This document shows positions 29,410 to 37,870 of a stretch of 64,000 bases of DNA, piece by piece. The stretch is taken from positions 2,170,001 through 2,234,000 of the forward strand of contig NZ_CP018725.1 of assembly GCF_001908725.1 (NCBI RefSeq), in the 5' to 3' direction. Position 1 is the first letter of the stretch. Each line of letters begins with the position of its first letter. The position numbers and the translations under genes are program-made. The DNA is from Xanthomonas vesicatoria ATCC 35937. Lineage in GTDB: Bacteria; Pseudomonadota; Gammaproteobacteria; Xanthomonadales; Xanthomonadaceae. The notes beneath the pieces are model-generated. The model saw only the letters and a program-made list of their open reading frames with translations. It did not search any database and had not been told where the DNA came from.

Positions 29410-29557
29410 GGTCGAATGATCGGCGCTGCAGACGGCCATCACTGCTAGCGCATGGCAACATGGTGGAGTGCGACACACCTGATCAAGCCAAGACATCAAT
29501 ACGCATCCGCGCTCATGGACTCAACCGCCAACGGCGCGGCCATGACATCCAATAAAA

Positions 29558-29583
29558 AAACAGGCAGCACGTGCTGCCTGTTT
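29558..29583 (-). terminator. Terminator hairpin, minus strand
   Basis: A near-perfect palindrome (29558-29570 with 29571-29583, CACGTG centre) flanked on the minus strand side by a T-run (TTTTTTT read downstream). It ends transcription of the minus-strand gene at 29680. Confidence 0.7.
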
Positions 29584-29679
29584 CTTCTGCGTCATACGCC
29601 AACCGGTTTGTAAATCAGTACGTTGCCGCGAGATCACCGAGCTGGACGACCTCGACCTGTCACGTGCTAATCGCAGCAC

Positions 29680-30291
29680 TCAGTGCGGCTGGGTCTGCTT
29701 CGCGCTGAGTGCCTTGGCGTGGTCCAGATGCTCGGCGACAGTTTCGCGCATCCGCTGCAACTCCTTGCCAAGATCGCTAGAACCAGGCTCGCTGCTCAGC
29801 TGGGTATCCAACAATGCCAGCGCCTGCTCATGACTGCGAACGGCAGCTTGCAGATACTGTTTTTCGAATGCCTGACCATGCAATGGTTCCAATTGATCGC
29901 GAGCACTCTTCGCGCGAACGGATGCTGCTTGCCCCAACGGGCCACTCCGATCTGGCGCAAACCGGCTGAGATCGGTCAATGCGGCGCTATGGGCTTCATC
30001 CATCTTGCGGGCGAAATCCAGCAACTCTCCTGCCGCACCTTTGACAACGGCAAGCTGTGCGAGCGAGCGCTCCTGCTCGTTGAAGATGGCCAGTGCACCT
30101 AGCGCCTGCTTGCGGTCCCGCACATCACCAACGCTGTCACGCAATGGGTCACCATGCGGTGGCGTTGTGCCGATGGCGCGCTGACGGTCCTGGTGCGTCT
30201 CCGCGCTGTCCGTCGAACCCTGACGACGTTGCCACGCCTTATAAGCCACGTATCCCACGGCGCCGGCAGTCACCATCTTGAAAAGTCCCAT
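29680..30291 (-). CDS. DUF4142-type predicted exported/membrane-anchored protein
   Basis: A 203-residue protein with an N-terminal membrane helix (MGLFKMVTAGAVGYVAYKAW), a charged linker, and a four-helix domain whose ERSLAQLAVVKGAAGELLDFARKMDEAHSAALTDL resembles the ferritin-like DUF4142 fold (the 'FA-xx-M-xx-DH' helix). The ATG at 30291 has AGGAG upstream and replaces a longer frame. The tail is rich in helix-formers. Such genes often belong to stress regulons; function unproven. Confidence 0.75.
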   Translation of the reverse strand: MGLFKMVTAGAVGYVAYKAWQRRQGSTDSAETHQDRQRAIGTTPPHGDPLRDSVGDVRDRKQALGALAIFNEQERSLAQLAVVKGAAGELLDFARKMDEAHSAALTDLSRFAPDRSGPLGQAASVRAKSARDQLEPLHGQAFEKQYLQAAVRSHEQALALLDTQLSSEPGSSDLGKELQRMRETVAEHLDHAKALSAKQTQPH

Positions 30292-30547
30292 GCCTGTCTC
30301 CTGAATAGTCGCCGCTCGGCGACGTTGATGTTTGGGTGCACACCGCACTGCCCTGACTCCAAGCGCGGTACTGCGGGTCGATCCAGCGTGCGAGTGCGAC
30401 AGTTATCCAGACGTGACATGCGGATCAACGCGGCGTCACCGAATGTGTGCGTCCACACCGCGCCCACGCACCGTGCTGACCGGCTTAACGGTCCAAGGCC
30501 AACACTGCGCGACGTTGCCGCGTATCGACGGCCCTCAGGAGAACTGC

Positions 30548-31711
30548 ATGCTCGCCCTCAATTACCACGGCTCACGCGATGTACGGGTCGAAACCGTGCC
30601 AGACCCGGTTCTGGTGGAACGCGATGATTTGATCTTGCGCGTCACCGCCACCGCCATTTGCGGCTCGGATCTGCATCTTTACCGCGGCAAGATTCCGGAC
30701 CTGCGACAAGGCGATATTCTCGGCCATGAGTTCATGGGCATCGTTGAAGAAGTCGGTCCGGACGTGACCGCCGTCAAGCCGGGCGACCGCGTGGTGATTC
30801 CGTTTGTGGTCGCATGCGGGCGCTGCTTCCACTGCATGCTGCAGGAATTTTCTGCGTGCGAAACCACTAACACCGGCAAGGGTGCGGCACTCAACCACAA
30901 GGACATGCGCCCGCCTGCGGCCCTGTTTGGCTTCAGCCATCTCTACGGCGGTCTATCCGGTGGGCAGGCCGAATTTGTCCGCGTGCCCAAGGCCAACGTC
31001 GGGCCGCTGGTGGTGCCCGATGCACTACACGATGAGCAGGTGCTGTTCCTGTCCGACATCCTCCCCACCGGGTATCAGGCGGTTGTCGATGCGGGCGTCA
31101 AGCAAGGTTCCACGGTGGCAATCTTCGGCGCTGGCCCGGTGGGCCTGATGTCGGCGGCTTGCTACCGCATGTTGGGCGCAGAACGCATCTTCATGGTCGA
31201 CCGACATGGATACCGTCTGGACTTTGCGTCCAAGGCCTATGGCGTGATCCCGATCAACTTCGACGAGATCGACGACCCGGCCGATGTGATCGTGTCGCAG
31301 ACCGACGGCCGCGGCGTGGATGCCAGCATCGAGGCAGTGGGCTTCGAGGCCGAAGGCAGTGCGATCGAAACCGCGCTCACCAACCTCAAGCTGGAAGGCA
31401 GCAGCGGTGTGGCGATCCGCCAGTGCATCGCCGCGACACGGCGCTGCGGCGTCGTTAGCGTGCCGGGCGTATATGCCGGTTTTATCCATGCCTTCATGCT
31501 CGGCGATGCATTCGACAAGGGACTGAGCTTCAAGATGGGTCAGACCCACGTGCAAAAACACATGCCGCATCTACTGGAGCGAATCGGCAACGGTGAGCTC
31601 AAGCCTAATGCGATCATTTCGCACCGCATGCCACTGGCCGATGCTGCGCAGGGCTACGCCTTGTTCGACAAGAAGCAGGACGATTGCCGCAAGGTGGTAC
31701 TGACGCCCTAA
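30548..31711 (+). CDS. Zinc-dependent alcohol dehydrogenase (formaldehyde dehydrogenase-like)
   Basis: A 387-residue medium-chain dehydrogenase. Catalytic zinc ligands Cys38 ([10 protein letters not shown]) and His60-Glu61 (GHEFMG) are present, as are the four structural zinc cysteines (90, 93, 96, 104). The NAD motif [19 protein letters not shown] is the Rossmann core. The long insertion with [19 protein letters not shown] is typical of glutathione-independent formaldehyde dehydrogenase-like enzymes. AGGAG precedes ATG 30548. Cytoplasmic aldehyde/alcohol detoxification is likely; substrate not proven. Confidence 0.92.
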   Translation: MLALNYHGSRDVRVETVPDPVLVERDDLILRVTATAICGSDLHLYRGKIPDLRQGDILGHEFMGIVEEVGPDVTAVKPGDRVVIPFVVACGRCFHCMLQEFSACETTNTGKGAALNHKDMRPPAALFGFSHLYGGLSGGQAEFVRVPKANVGPLVVPDALHDEQVLFLSDILPTGYQAVVDAGVKQGSTVAIFGAGPVGLMSAACYRMLGAERIFMVDRHGYRLDFASKAYGVIPINFDEIDDPADVIVSQTDGRGVDASIEAVGFEAEGSAIETALTNLKLEGSSGVAIRQCIAATRRCGVVSVPGVYAGFIHAFMLGDAFDKGLSFKMGQTHVQKHMPHLLERIGNGELKPNAIISHRMPLADAAQGYALFDKKQDDCRKVVLTP

Positions 31712-31731
31712 ACGTCGCATGCCACTCCATG

Positions 31732-31772
31732 AACCAACAAGGCCCGGTCGCTGACCGGGCCTTGTTGGTTTT
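31732..31772. terminator. Bidirectional terminator hairpin
   Basis: An 18-bp stem (31732-31749 with 31753-31770, loop GCT) with A-rich and T-rich flanks between the convergent dehydrogenase and a small gene. Confidence 0.85.
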
Positions 31773-31825
31773 GATTGTCGCAGCCGTAGATCACTGCTCG
31801 GCTATGCGATTGCCTTGAGTGCCAG

Positions 31826-32149
<324 letters not shown>

Positions 32150-32309
32150 TCAAATTGCCTGCATGAGCGATCTGCGCGGCCACGTACGCATGTCGCGCGC
32201 GATCAAGGGGAATTGGCACCTACCTGCGCCCGCCGCCTGCATTGCAGCCGGCAGGCAATTGTCCACGGCGCCGCCGGGGCGCCTGCATTTTCCGAGGTGC
32301 GCGTTCATC

Positions 32310-32711
32310 ATGGGGCCCACGGCCGGTTCACATCCGGTCGCGCGCAGGGTGTATGGTGCAGATGCGGCCGGAAACCGGTGTCGCCTTCACTTCAATCTGG
32401 CCTTTTCCATCAAGACTCTCTGCGAACGTTGCGACGCCGTCTGTTGCCGGCTCACCGTCATGGTCGATCCATCCGACCGCATCCCCCAGCATCTGACCAG
32501 CGTGACACCGCAAGGCTGGCACGTGATGGCGCGCGATGAGGAAGGCTGGTGCGTGGCGCTGGATTCGGCGCGCATGTGCTGCTCGATCTATGAAACGCGC
32601 CCGGCGATCTGCCGGCGTTTCGTCATGTCCGGCCCATATTGCCGCGACGTGCGTGCCACCTACGCCGATCAACGCCAGCGCGGCATCCCCTTGACGCTCT
32701 ACAACGCATGA
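32310..32711 (+). CDS. YkgJ-type cysteine-cluster protein
   Basis: A 133-residue protein of the zinc- or iron-cluster YkgJ/CxxCxxCC type. Cysteines at 38, 41, 45 and 46 form CERCDAVCC, with further ones at 81, 90, 91, 101 and 111 (MCCSIYETRPAIC, PYC), the pattern of the family, which probably binds a metal cluster. The start is uncertain: ATG 32310 with GAGGTG upstream is used; a GTG at 32349 also fits. The gene is followed after nine bases by a small gene. Confidence 0.8.
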   Translation: MGPTAGSHPVARRVYGADAAGNRCRLHFNLAFSIKTLCERCDAVCCRLTVMVDPSDRIPQHLTSVTPQGWHVMARDEEGWCVALDSARMCCSIYETRPAICRRFVMSGPYCRDVRATYADQRQRGIPLTLYNA

Positions 32712-32720
32712 GGATTCGAG

Positions 32721-32936
32721 ATGAATAACTCCCGCCGCCAGTCGATGACCGTGAGCAATCAACCAGGCAAGCCGCGTCTGTCCGAACAGCGCCTGGCCGC
32801 CGACCTGGAGGCATTCCAGCAATCAGGCGGAGCAATCGAACGTCTGGGCGACACCCCACTGCGTCGCGACAAAAAGCGCGGCGCACCCGAAACTGCCGTG
32901 GTGACGCCGGTCAAGACGCCCGACGAGGCGGAATAA
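32721..32936 (+). CDS. Small basic/charged hypothetical protein
   Basis: A 71-residue hydrophilic protein (RRQSMTVSNQPGKPRLSEQR, LAADLEAFQQSGG, IERLGDTPLRRDKKRG). It follows the cysteine-cluster gene by 9 bases and is probably in one operon with it. No family recognised and no membrane segment. Confidence 0.6.
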   Translation: MNNSRRQSMTVSNQPGKPRLSEQRLAADLEAFQQSGGAIERLGDTPLRRDKKRGAPETAVVTPVKTPDEAE

Positions 32937-33174
32937 GCCTGACACGCGCAGCACACGTCAGCTTGCGCTCGCGTTTGTCTTGCGTGCGGTAGTGCGTGCG
33001 AAGGTCATTAAACAGCGCGGCCGCAGGTCATGAAGCAACCTCCTCATGCGCTGTGCATTTGCACGCCGTACGTAATGGAGCTAGAGCTACGCGATGCGCT
33101 GTCCTACGCGCCTGCGGTCCGCCGCGTTGCGCGATTGATGCAAATCATCGCTGGCCGCCAGTGATGTTGCCGCG

Positions 33175-33600
33175 TCACGCAAGCGCTGTTTCAACGCATC
33201 CACTGCGCGCATCGCCGCCCTTGCCGGCGGCCGCTTGCTGCCGCCGTATCGTCAGATAATTGCGCCATCGCGCGCCTAGTGCTGCATACAGCTCATTGGC
33301 GGTCAGCGACCCGTGCGCGCAAGCCAGGTTGAGCTCCTGATGCCAATGAATGCCCGATTGGCCACCTGGCCAGGGTGTCATGCGATATCCCATCGGCAGC
33401 ATCACATGCTGCAACGACGCACCACACAGCATCTGCCCATCGTGCGGGCCACCGACCAGATGTACACGCACACCTCCACCTATTTCATTCACACCAAGCT
33501 CCTCAACGAGGTGCCGGACCATCGCATCCGGCACGGAGTTGGGGCCGCCGCTGCAATGGCAGGCAACGCAGGCGCGTCGCATCTCCACCGCCCAGCGCAT
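33175..33600 (-). CDS. Hypothetical protein with GGPHDGQ-type domain
   Basis: A protein of about 140 residues; the start is not decided (ATG at 33522, 33582, 33600 or 33723 are all in frame and none has a good ribosome site). The C-terminal part VHLVGGPHDGQMLCGASLQH and ELNLACAHGSLTANELYAAL looks like a real folded domain; GGP-x-DGQ is a motif of small phage- or mobile-element-type proteins. No catalytic residues are evident. It has neighbours only on the same strand at 33790. Confidence 0.5.
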   Translation of the reverse strand: MRWAVEMRRACVACHCSGGPNSVPDAMVRHLVEELGVNEIGGGVRVHLVGGPHDGQMLCGASLQHVMLPMGYRMTPWPGGQSGIHWHQELNLACAHGSLTANELYAALGARWRNYLTIRRQQAAAGKGGDARSGCVETALA

Positions 33601-33789
33601 TGCGAGAGCGCCCCGGCCGACACTGCGTGACCGTAATGACCACCGCGTGCCATCGATGCGCCAACCGTAAAAATGCGCGCAGCAGGGGCGTGTGAAAACG
33701 ACAGAAAGGCCGGATGAGCGCATGGGCCATCACGTATGCGGTGGTGCAGAGCACACCATGGGGCGGCAGCCGCACGCCCGCGAGGGCAA

Positions 33790-34002
33790 TTACAGCAGCT
33801 GCGCGCGATCGATCGCGCCGAGCCTTTGTGCCAGTGCGGCCATTTCGTTGGCCAGATTGATCATATTACCGCCTGCCTGGGCTGCCACGCTCATGATGCG
33901 TTGGTAGGCGTCCCAGAAGTCCGGGCCGTTGCCATAGACATCGTGGAACCCTTGCAGTTCCAAGACCAGCAGATCGGACACTTGCATGTCGGAGTGGTCC
34001 AT
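33790..34002 (-). CDS. Small helical hypothetical protein
   Basis: A 70-residue helical protein (MQVSDLLVLELQGFHDVYGN, FWDAYQRIMSVAAQAGGNMI, ANEMAALAQRLGAIDRAQLL). GAGGAA upstream of ATG 34002 supports it. Not recognised. Possibly one transcript with the gene ending at 33175. Confidence 0.58.
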   Translation of the reverse strand: MDHSDMQVSDLLVLELQGFHDVYGNGPDFWDAYQRIMSVAAQAGGNMINLANEMAALAQRLGAIDRAQLL

Positions 34003-34488
34003 CGTGTTCCTCGCTGGGATTTACCCGGCCCGCAGCTTATACCTGTTCACCTTACAAAACAGCGGCGCTGCGGAGACAGTGGGCGCCAACCTGAATTGGT
34101 TAGAGAACAGCACTCTGGAAGTAGCTGGAACGGTGCGTTCCCCGCGCCCAATTCGCTCCGATACGGCCATTTCTATGCTGCGATTGACACGACGTGGTCG
34201 CGCTCGACAGCGTGCGATCACCCGCCGTTTGACCTCCACAACGGCATGACACGTGCTCCGATAGTGCAAGGTGTACATCGTTACTACGGGGGACGCTGAC
34301 GTTCCGTAACAGGCGCGCCCGCAGCGCGCACGCACCCGCTATCGCGGCACGCACCAGCCATGGCCTGATCACGTCACCCGCTGGCAAGTCCACGGCACCT
34401 GCATTATCGCCCGCACCATGCGAGCGCTCACCGACGGCGCTGCCCAGTACACGCATTGGCCAGGCCATACCGCCGTCGTCTTCTGCGC
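34003..34488. other. Intergenic, no gene recognised
   Basis: About 490 bases beyond the stop of the molybdopterin subunit. I see no open frame with support, repeat or remnant I can name. Confidence 0.45.
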
Positions 34489-36702
34489 CTATCCCGCCCT
34501 GCGCGGCAATTGCGCCAACAGCTTGTCCAGGGTGATCGGGTAGTCGCGCACGCGGATGCCGGTGGCGTTGTAGACCGCATTGGCCAGCGCCGGTGCCACG
34601 CCGGTCAACCCCAACTCGCCCACGCCCTTGGCCTTCAGCGGCGACATGGTGGGGTCGACCTCGTCGATGAAATGGGCCTCCAGATGCGGGATATCCGCAT
34701 GCACCGGCACCTCGTAGCCGGCCAGGTCGTGATTGACGAACAGGCCCAGCCGCGTATCCACCGCCATCTCTTCCATCAACGCCGCGCCTACGCCCATCAC
34801 CATGCCGCCGATCACCTGGCTGCGCGCGGTCTTGGGGTTGAGGATGCGCCCTGCCGCGCAGACCGCCAGCAGCCGGCGCACACGGATTTCGCCGGTGTCG
34901 GCATCCACCGCCACCTGCGCAAAATGCGCGCCGAAGGTCTGCTGCGCGTAGCACTGCTTGAGCGTGCCGTATTCCATGGCGTCCTCCGCCACCAGCTCGC
35001 CCTGCGCTGCCGCCTGCGCCAGCGGGATGGCGCGGCCGCCCGCATGCACCCTGCCGTCGGTAAAGCGTGCCTGGCCGGCAGCAATGCCCAGGCGCTGCGC
35101 CACCGTCTCGCGCAGCTGCATGCAGGCGGCATAGACGCCGGCGGTGACCGAGGCGGCGCCCTGCTGCCCGCCCGAGCCGGGCGTTTCCGGAAAGCTGGAG
35201 TCGCCCAGCCGCACCACCACCTGCTGCAGTGGCACACCGAGCAGTTCGGCCGCGGTCTGCGCCACGATGGTGTAGCTGCCGGTGCCGATATCGGTCATGT
35301 CGGTTTCGATCGTCAGCGTGCCGCTGCGGTCCAGCCGCGCCCGCGCACCCGCCTTGGAGATCGGCGCACCGCGAATGGCGCTGGCCATGCCCATGCCGAT
35401 CAACCACCGGCCATCGCGCACGCTGGCAGGGGTGGGATTGCGTTGCGCCCAGCCGAAGCGTTGCGCGCCGCTGCGCAGGCAGGCCACGAACGGCCGCGTG
35501 GAGAACGGGCGCTGCGGCTGTTCCGGGTCCACCTGGGTGTCGTTGACGATGCGCAGCTGCACCGGGTCCATGCCGACGCGTTCGGCCAGTTCGTCCATCG
35601 CCACTTCCAGCGCCATCATTCCCGGCGCCTCGCCGGGCGCGCGCATGGCGTTGCCTTCGGCCAGATCCAGCACCGCCAGCCGCACCGCCGTCATCCGGTT
35701 GGCACCGGCATACAGCGCACGGGTGGACAAGGTGGTCGGCTCGCTGCGACCGCCGCGCAGATTGCCCGACCAGCTCTCATGACCGATCGCGGTCAGCCGC
35801 CCGTCGGCGGTGGCGCCCAGGCGCAGACGCTGGATGGTGGCGGGCCGGTGGATGGTGCTGTTGAACATCAGCGGGCGCTGCAGGGCCAGCTTGACCGGTC
35901 GCGCGGTGATGCGCGCGGCCAGCGCGGCCAGCACCAGGTCCGCCTGCGCGGTGCCCTTGCCGCCGAAGCCACCGCCAATGAAGGGCGCCAGCAGCCGGAT
36001 GCGCTCCTTCGGCACCCCGAGCGCCTTACCCAGATCGCGCGTGCCCCAGTTCATCTGCTGGATGGCGGTGTGGCAGATCAGCTGCTCGCCCTCCCAGCGC
36101 GCGATGGTGGCGTGTGGCTCCAGCATCGCGTGCGCCTGGTCGGGGGTGCGGTAGGTGGCATCCACGGTGAATGGCGCGGCGGCATAGGCCGCGGCAAAGT
36201 CGCCTTGCGCGGTCTGGGGCGGCCCGCCGAACGGCGCCTGCGGCGCCACCGGGGCGCTGGCCTGCTGGGCCGCCAGGTCGTATTGCCCGCGCTCGCGGGC
36301 ATAACGCACGCGCACCAGCGCCGCACCGGCACGGGCCTGCTCGAAGGTCTCCGCCACCACCACGGCCACTGCCTGGTGGTAGTGGTCCACTTGCGGCGCG
36401 GCCAGGAACCGCTGCACGTAGAACGCGCCGGTGCCCAGCGTAGGCACGTTCTGGTAGGTGAGCACGGCGATGACGCCGGCCGCCGCCCGCGCGGCGGCGG
36501 TGTCCAGCTCGGTGATGCGGCCCTTGCCGATCGCCGCGCCGACGATATAGCCATACGCCATCTCCCCGGGCTGGTCGTGCCATTCGTAGGCGTAGCGGGC
36601 TTGCCCGGTCACCTTGAGCGGCCCGTCCACGCGGTCGACCGGCTGGCCAAGCACCTTGAGTCGGTCGCTGGGGTTGGCGCCTGCAGGGGCGTCGAATTTC
36701 AT
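34489..36702 (-). CDS. Xanthine dehydrogenase family molybdopterin-binding subunit
   Basis: A 737-residue molybdenum hydroxylase large subunit of the aldehyde/xanthine dehydrogenase family (PaoC/YagR-like). Molybdopterin-contact segments FIGGGFGGKG, MRAPGEAPGMMALE, GSGGQQGAAS are visible, and the essential glutamate is in KGVGELG (about Glu696). GAGGAG precedes ATG 36702. The protein normally needs a 2Fe-2S and an FAD subunit plus MoCo maturation; none of those genes is adjacent, which is odd. It would oxidise an aldehyde or N-heterocycle in the periplasm or cytoplasm. Confidence 0.9.
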   Translation of the reverse strand: MKFDAPAGANPSDRLKVLGQPVDRVDGPLKVTGQARYAYEWHDQPGEMAYGYIVGAAIGKGRITELDTAAARAAAGVIAVLTYQNVPTLGTGAFYVQRFLAAPQVDHYHQAVAVVVAETFEQARAGAALVRVRYARERGQYDLAAQQASAPVAPQAPFGGPPQTAQGDFAAAYAAAPFTVDATYRTPDQAHAMLEPHATIARWEGEQLICHTAIQQMNWGTRDLGKALGVPKERIRLLAPFIGGGFGGKGTAQADLVLAALAARITARPVKLALQRPLMFNSTIHRPATIQRLRLGATADGRLTAIGHESWSGNLRGGRSEPTTLSTRALYAGANRMTAVRLAVLDLAEGNAMRAPGEAPGMMALEVAMDELAERVGMDPVQLRIVNDTQVDPEQPQRPFSTRPFVACLRSGAQRFGWAQRNPTPASVRDGRWLIGMGMASAIRGAPISKAGARARLDRSGTLTIETDMTDIGTGSYTIVAQTAAELLGVPLQQVVVRLGDSSFPETPGSGGQQGAASVTAGVYAACMQLRETVAQRLGIAAGQARFTDGRVHAGGRAIPLAQAAAQGELVAEDAMEYGTLKQCYAQQTFGAHFAQVAVDADTGEIRVRRLLAVCAAGRILNPKTARSQVIGGMVMGVGAALMEEMAVDTRLGLFVNHDLAGYEVPVHADIPHLEAHFIDEVDPTMSPLKAKGVGELGLTGVAPALANAVYNATGIRVRDYPITLDKLLAQLPRRAG

Positions 36703-37122
36703 GCGGATGCTCCTCGAAGAGTGCGGGCGGACGGGCGCGGGGCGCGGCACGCCGGCCATGACGCCAGACGCGGCTCCGGCAATCGCCCGGGGTGCACCGG
36801 CGCCCTGGCATCGCCTGTGCCACCTGCTCTCCCGTTTGTAGCAAACTCCGGCGCCGCGCGATGCCACGCAGGCGGCATGCGGTCATGAACCTCGCTCACG
36901 AATGGGCGTCAACGCAGACGCCGCGGACGTTTCGGCTTGCCGCGCCTGCGCGACCACCTCGCTGCCGATGCTCCGGCCTGCCCCCGGTGCCGGCTCCCGG
37001 AATCCTTAGGCCCCGCACGTCCCGCCCACCATGAACGTCACCCGCCACCGCAGCGCACGCCCGGCCGCACCGACAGACCCGCTGTCATTCCCGTGTAAAA
37101 TGCGCGGTCTTTGACCGGAACA
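36703..37122. other. Intergenic, divergent promoters
   Basis: About 420 bases between the molybdopterin subunit and the DUF3348 operon, with no gene recognised. A weak -10-like TAAAAT at 37096-37101 lies just upstream of the operon, without a good -35. Confidence 0.4.
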
Positions 37123-37860
37123 ATGGCGAAGTCTGCTCCACGGGCGCCCCTTTCGGGCCCGGCGTTCATTCGCCTGCTCGCACGTCTCAGCGATGTCCGC
37201 GTCGCCCAGTCCAACCATGCGCTGGCCGACCGGCTGAGCCAGTGGATCGACTGGACCCGGGCCGTGGCCGTGTCCAAGGCGCTGGATGGCAAGCTGCCCG
37301 ACATCGACGACCTGCCCGAACCGCGTCCGCTCGATGCCGACGCCTGCGCCCGCGTGCGCGCGGGCCTGGCGACCAGCAGCGTCGCCGATCTCGATGTGCT
37401 GGTGGCGCGACTGCGCAGCGAGGCACGTGCGGCGATGGACAGTGATGCAGCGCCGCCGATGCCCGACTACGCACCGTTCCGGCAGCACTACCTGGCAATG
37501 CAGCGTGCCATGCGCACTGCCACCGGCGATTTGCGCGGGCGGCTGCGCGACCTGCTGGCGCTGGTGTCCAGCGACATGGCGCGGCTGGCCGAAGTGGATG
37601 CGGTGATGGAGCTGACCTTGAGCCCACGCGAGCAGACCTTGTTGAACACCGTGCCGGGCCTGCTGGGCACGCATTTCGACCGCCTGCGCGAGGCCGCGTA
37701 CGCGCATGGCGCGCCAAGCGATCAGGAGATCGCGCCGCGCGCGGTGTCCGATGGCTGGCTGGATGTATTTCGCAAAGACATGCAGAGCGTGTTGCTCGCC
37801 GAACTGGATGTTCGTTTTCACCCGATCGAAGGCCTGCTTGCAGCGCTTCGTACCCGCTAA
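37123..37860 (+). CDS. DUF3348 family protein, first gene of motor-like operon
   Basis: A 245-residue helical protein of the DUF3348 family (start APRAPLSGPAFIRLLARLSD; middle FRQHYLAMQRAMRTATGDLR; end DVFRKDMQSVLLAELDVRFHPIEGLLAALR). It has no membrane segment or signal peptide, so it should be cytoplasmic. It is the first of four genes: 10 bases separate it from the MotA/ZorA-like gene. The ATG at 37123 is used over the TTG four codons upstream. Function unknown; by genomic order it could be a cytoplasmic partner of the membrane complex. Confidence 0.85.
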   Translation: MAKSAPRAPLSGPAFIRLLARLSDVRVAQSNHALADRLSQWIDWTRAVAVSKALDGKLPDIDDLPEPRPLDADACARVRAGLATSSVADLDVLVARLRSEARAAMDSDAAPPMPDYAPFRQHYLAMQRAMRTATGDLRGRLRDLLALVSSDMARLAEVDAVMELTLSPREQTLLNTVPGLLGTHFDRLREAAYAHGAPSDQEIAPRAVSDGWLDVFRKDMQSVLLAELDVRFHPIEGLLAALRTR

Positions 37861-37870
37861 CTGGGACGTC

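Noticed and set aside
34456..36888. 810-codon open frame on the plus strand across the molybdopterin subunit
   Set aside because: A shadow of the real minus-strand gene; its translation is rich in Arg, His and Ala and has no family motifs.
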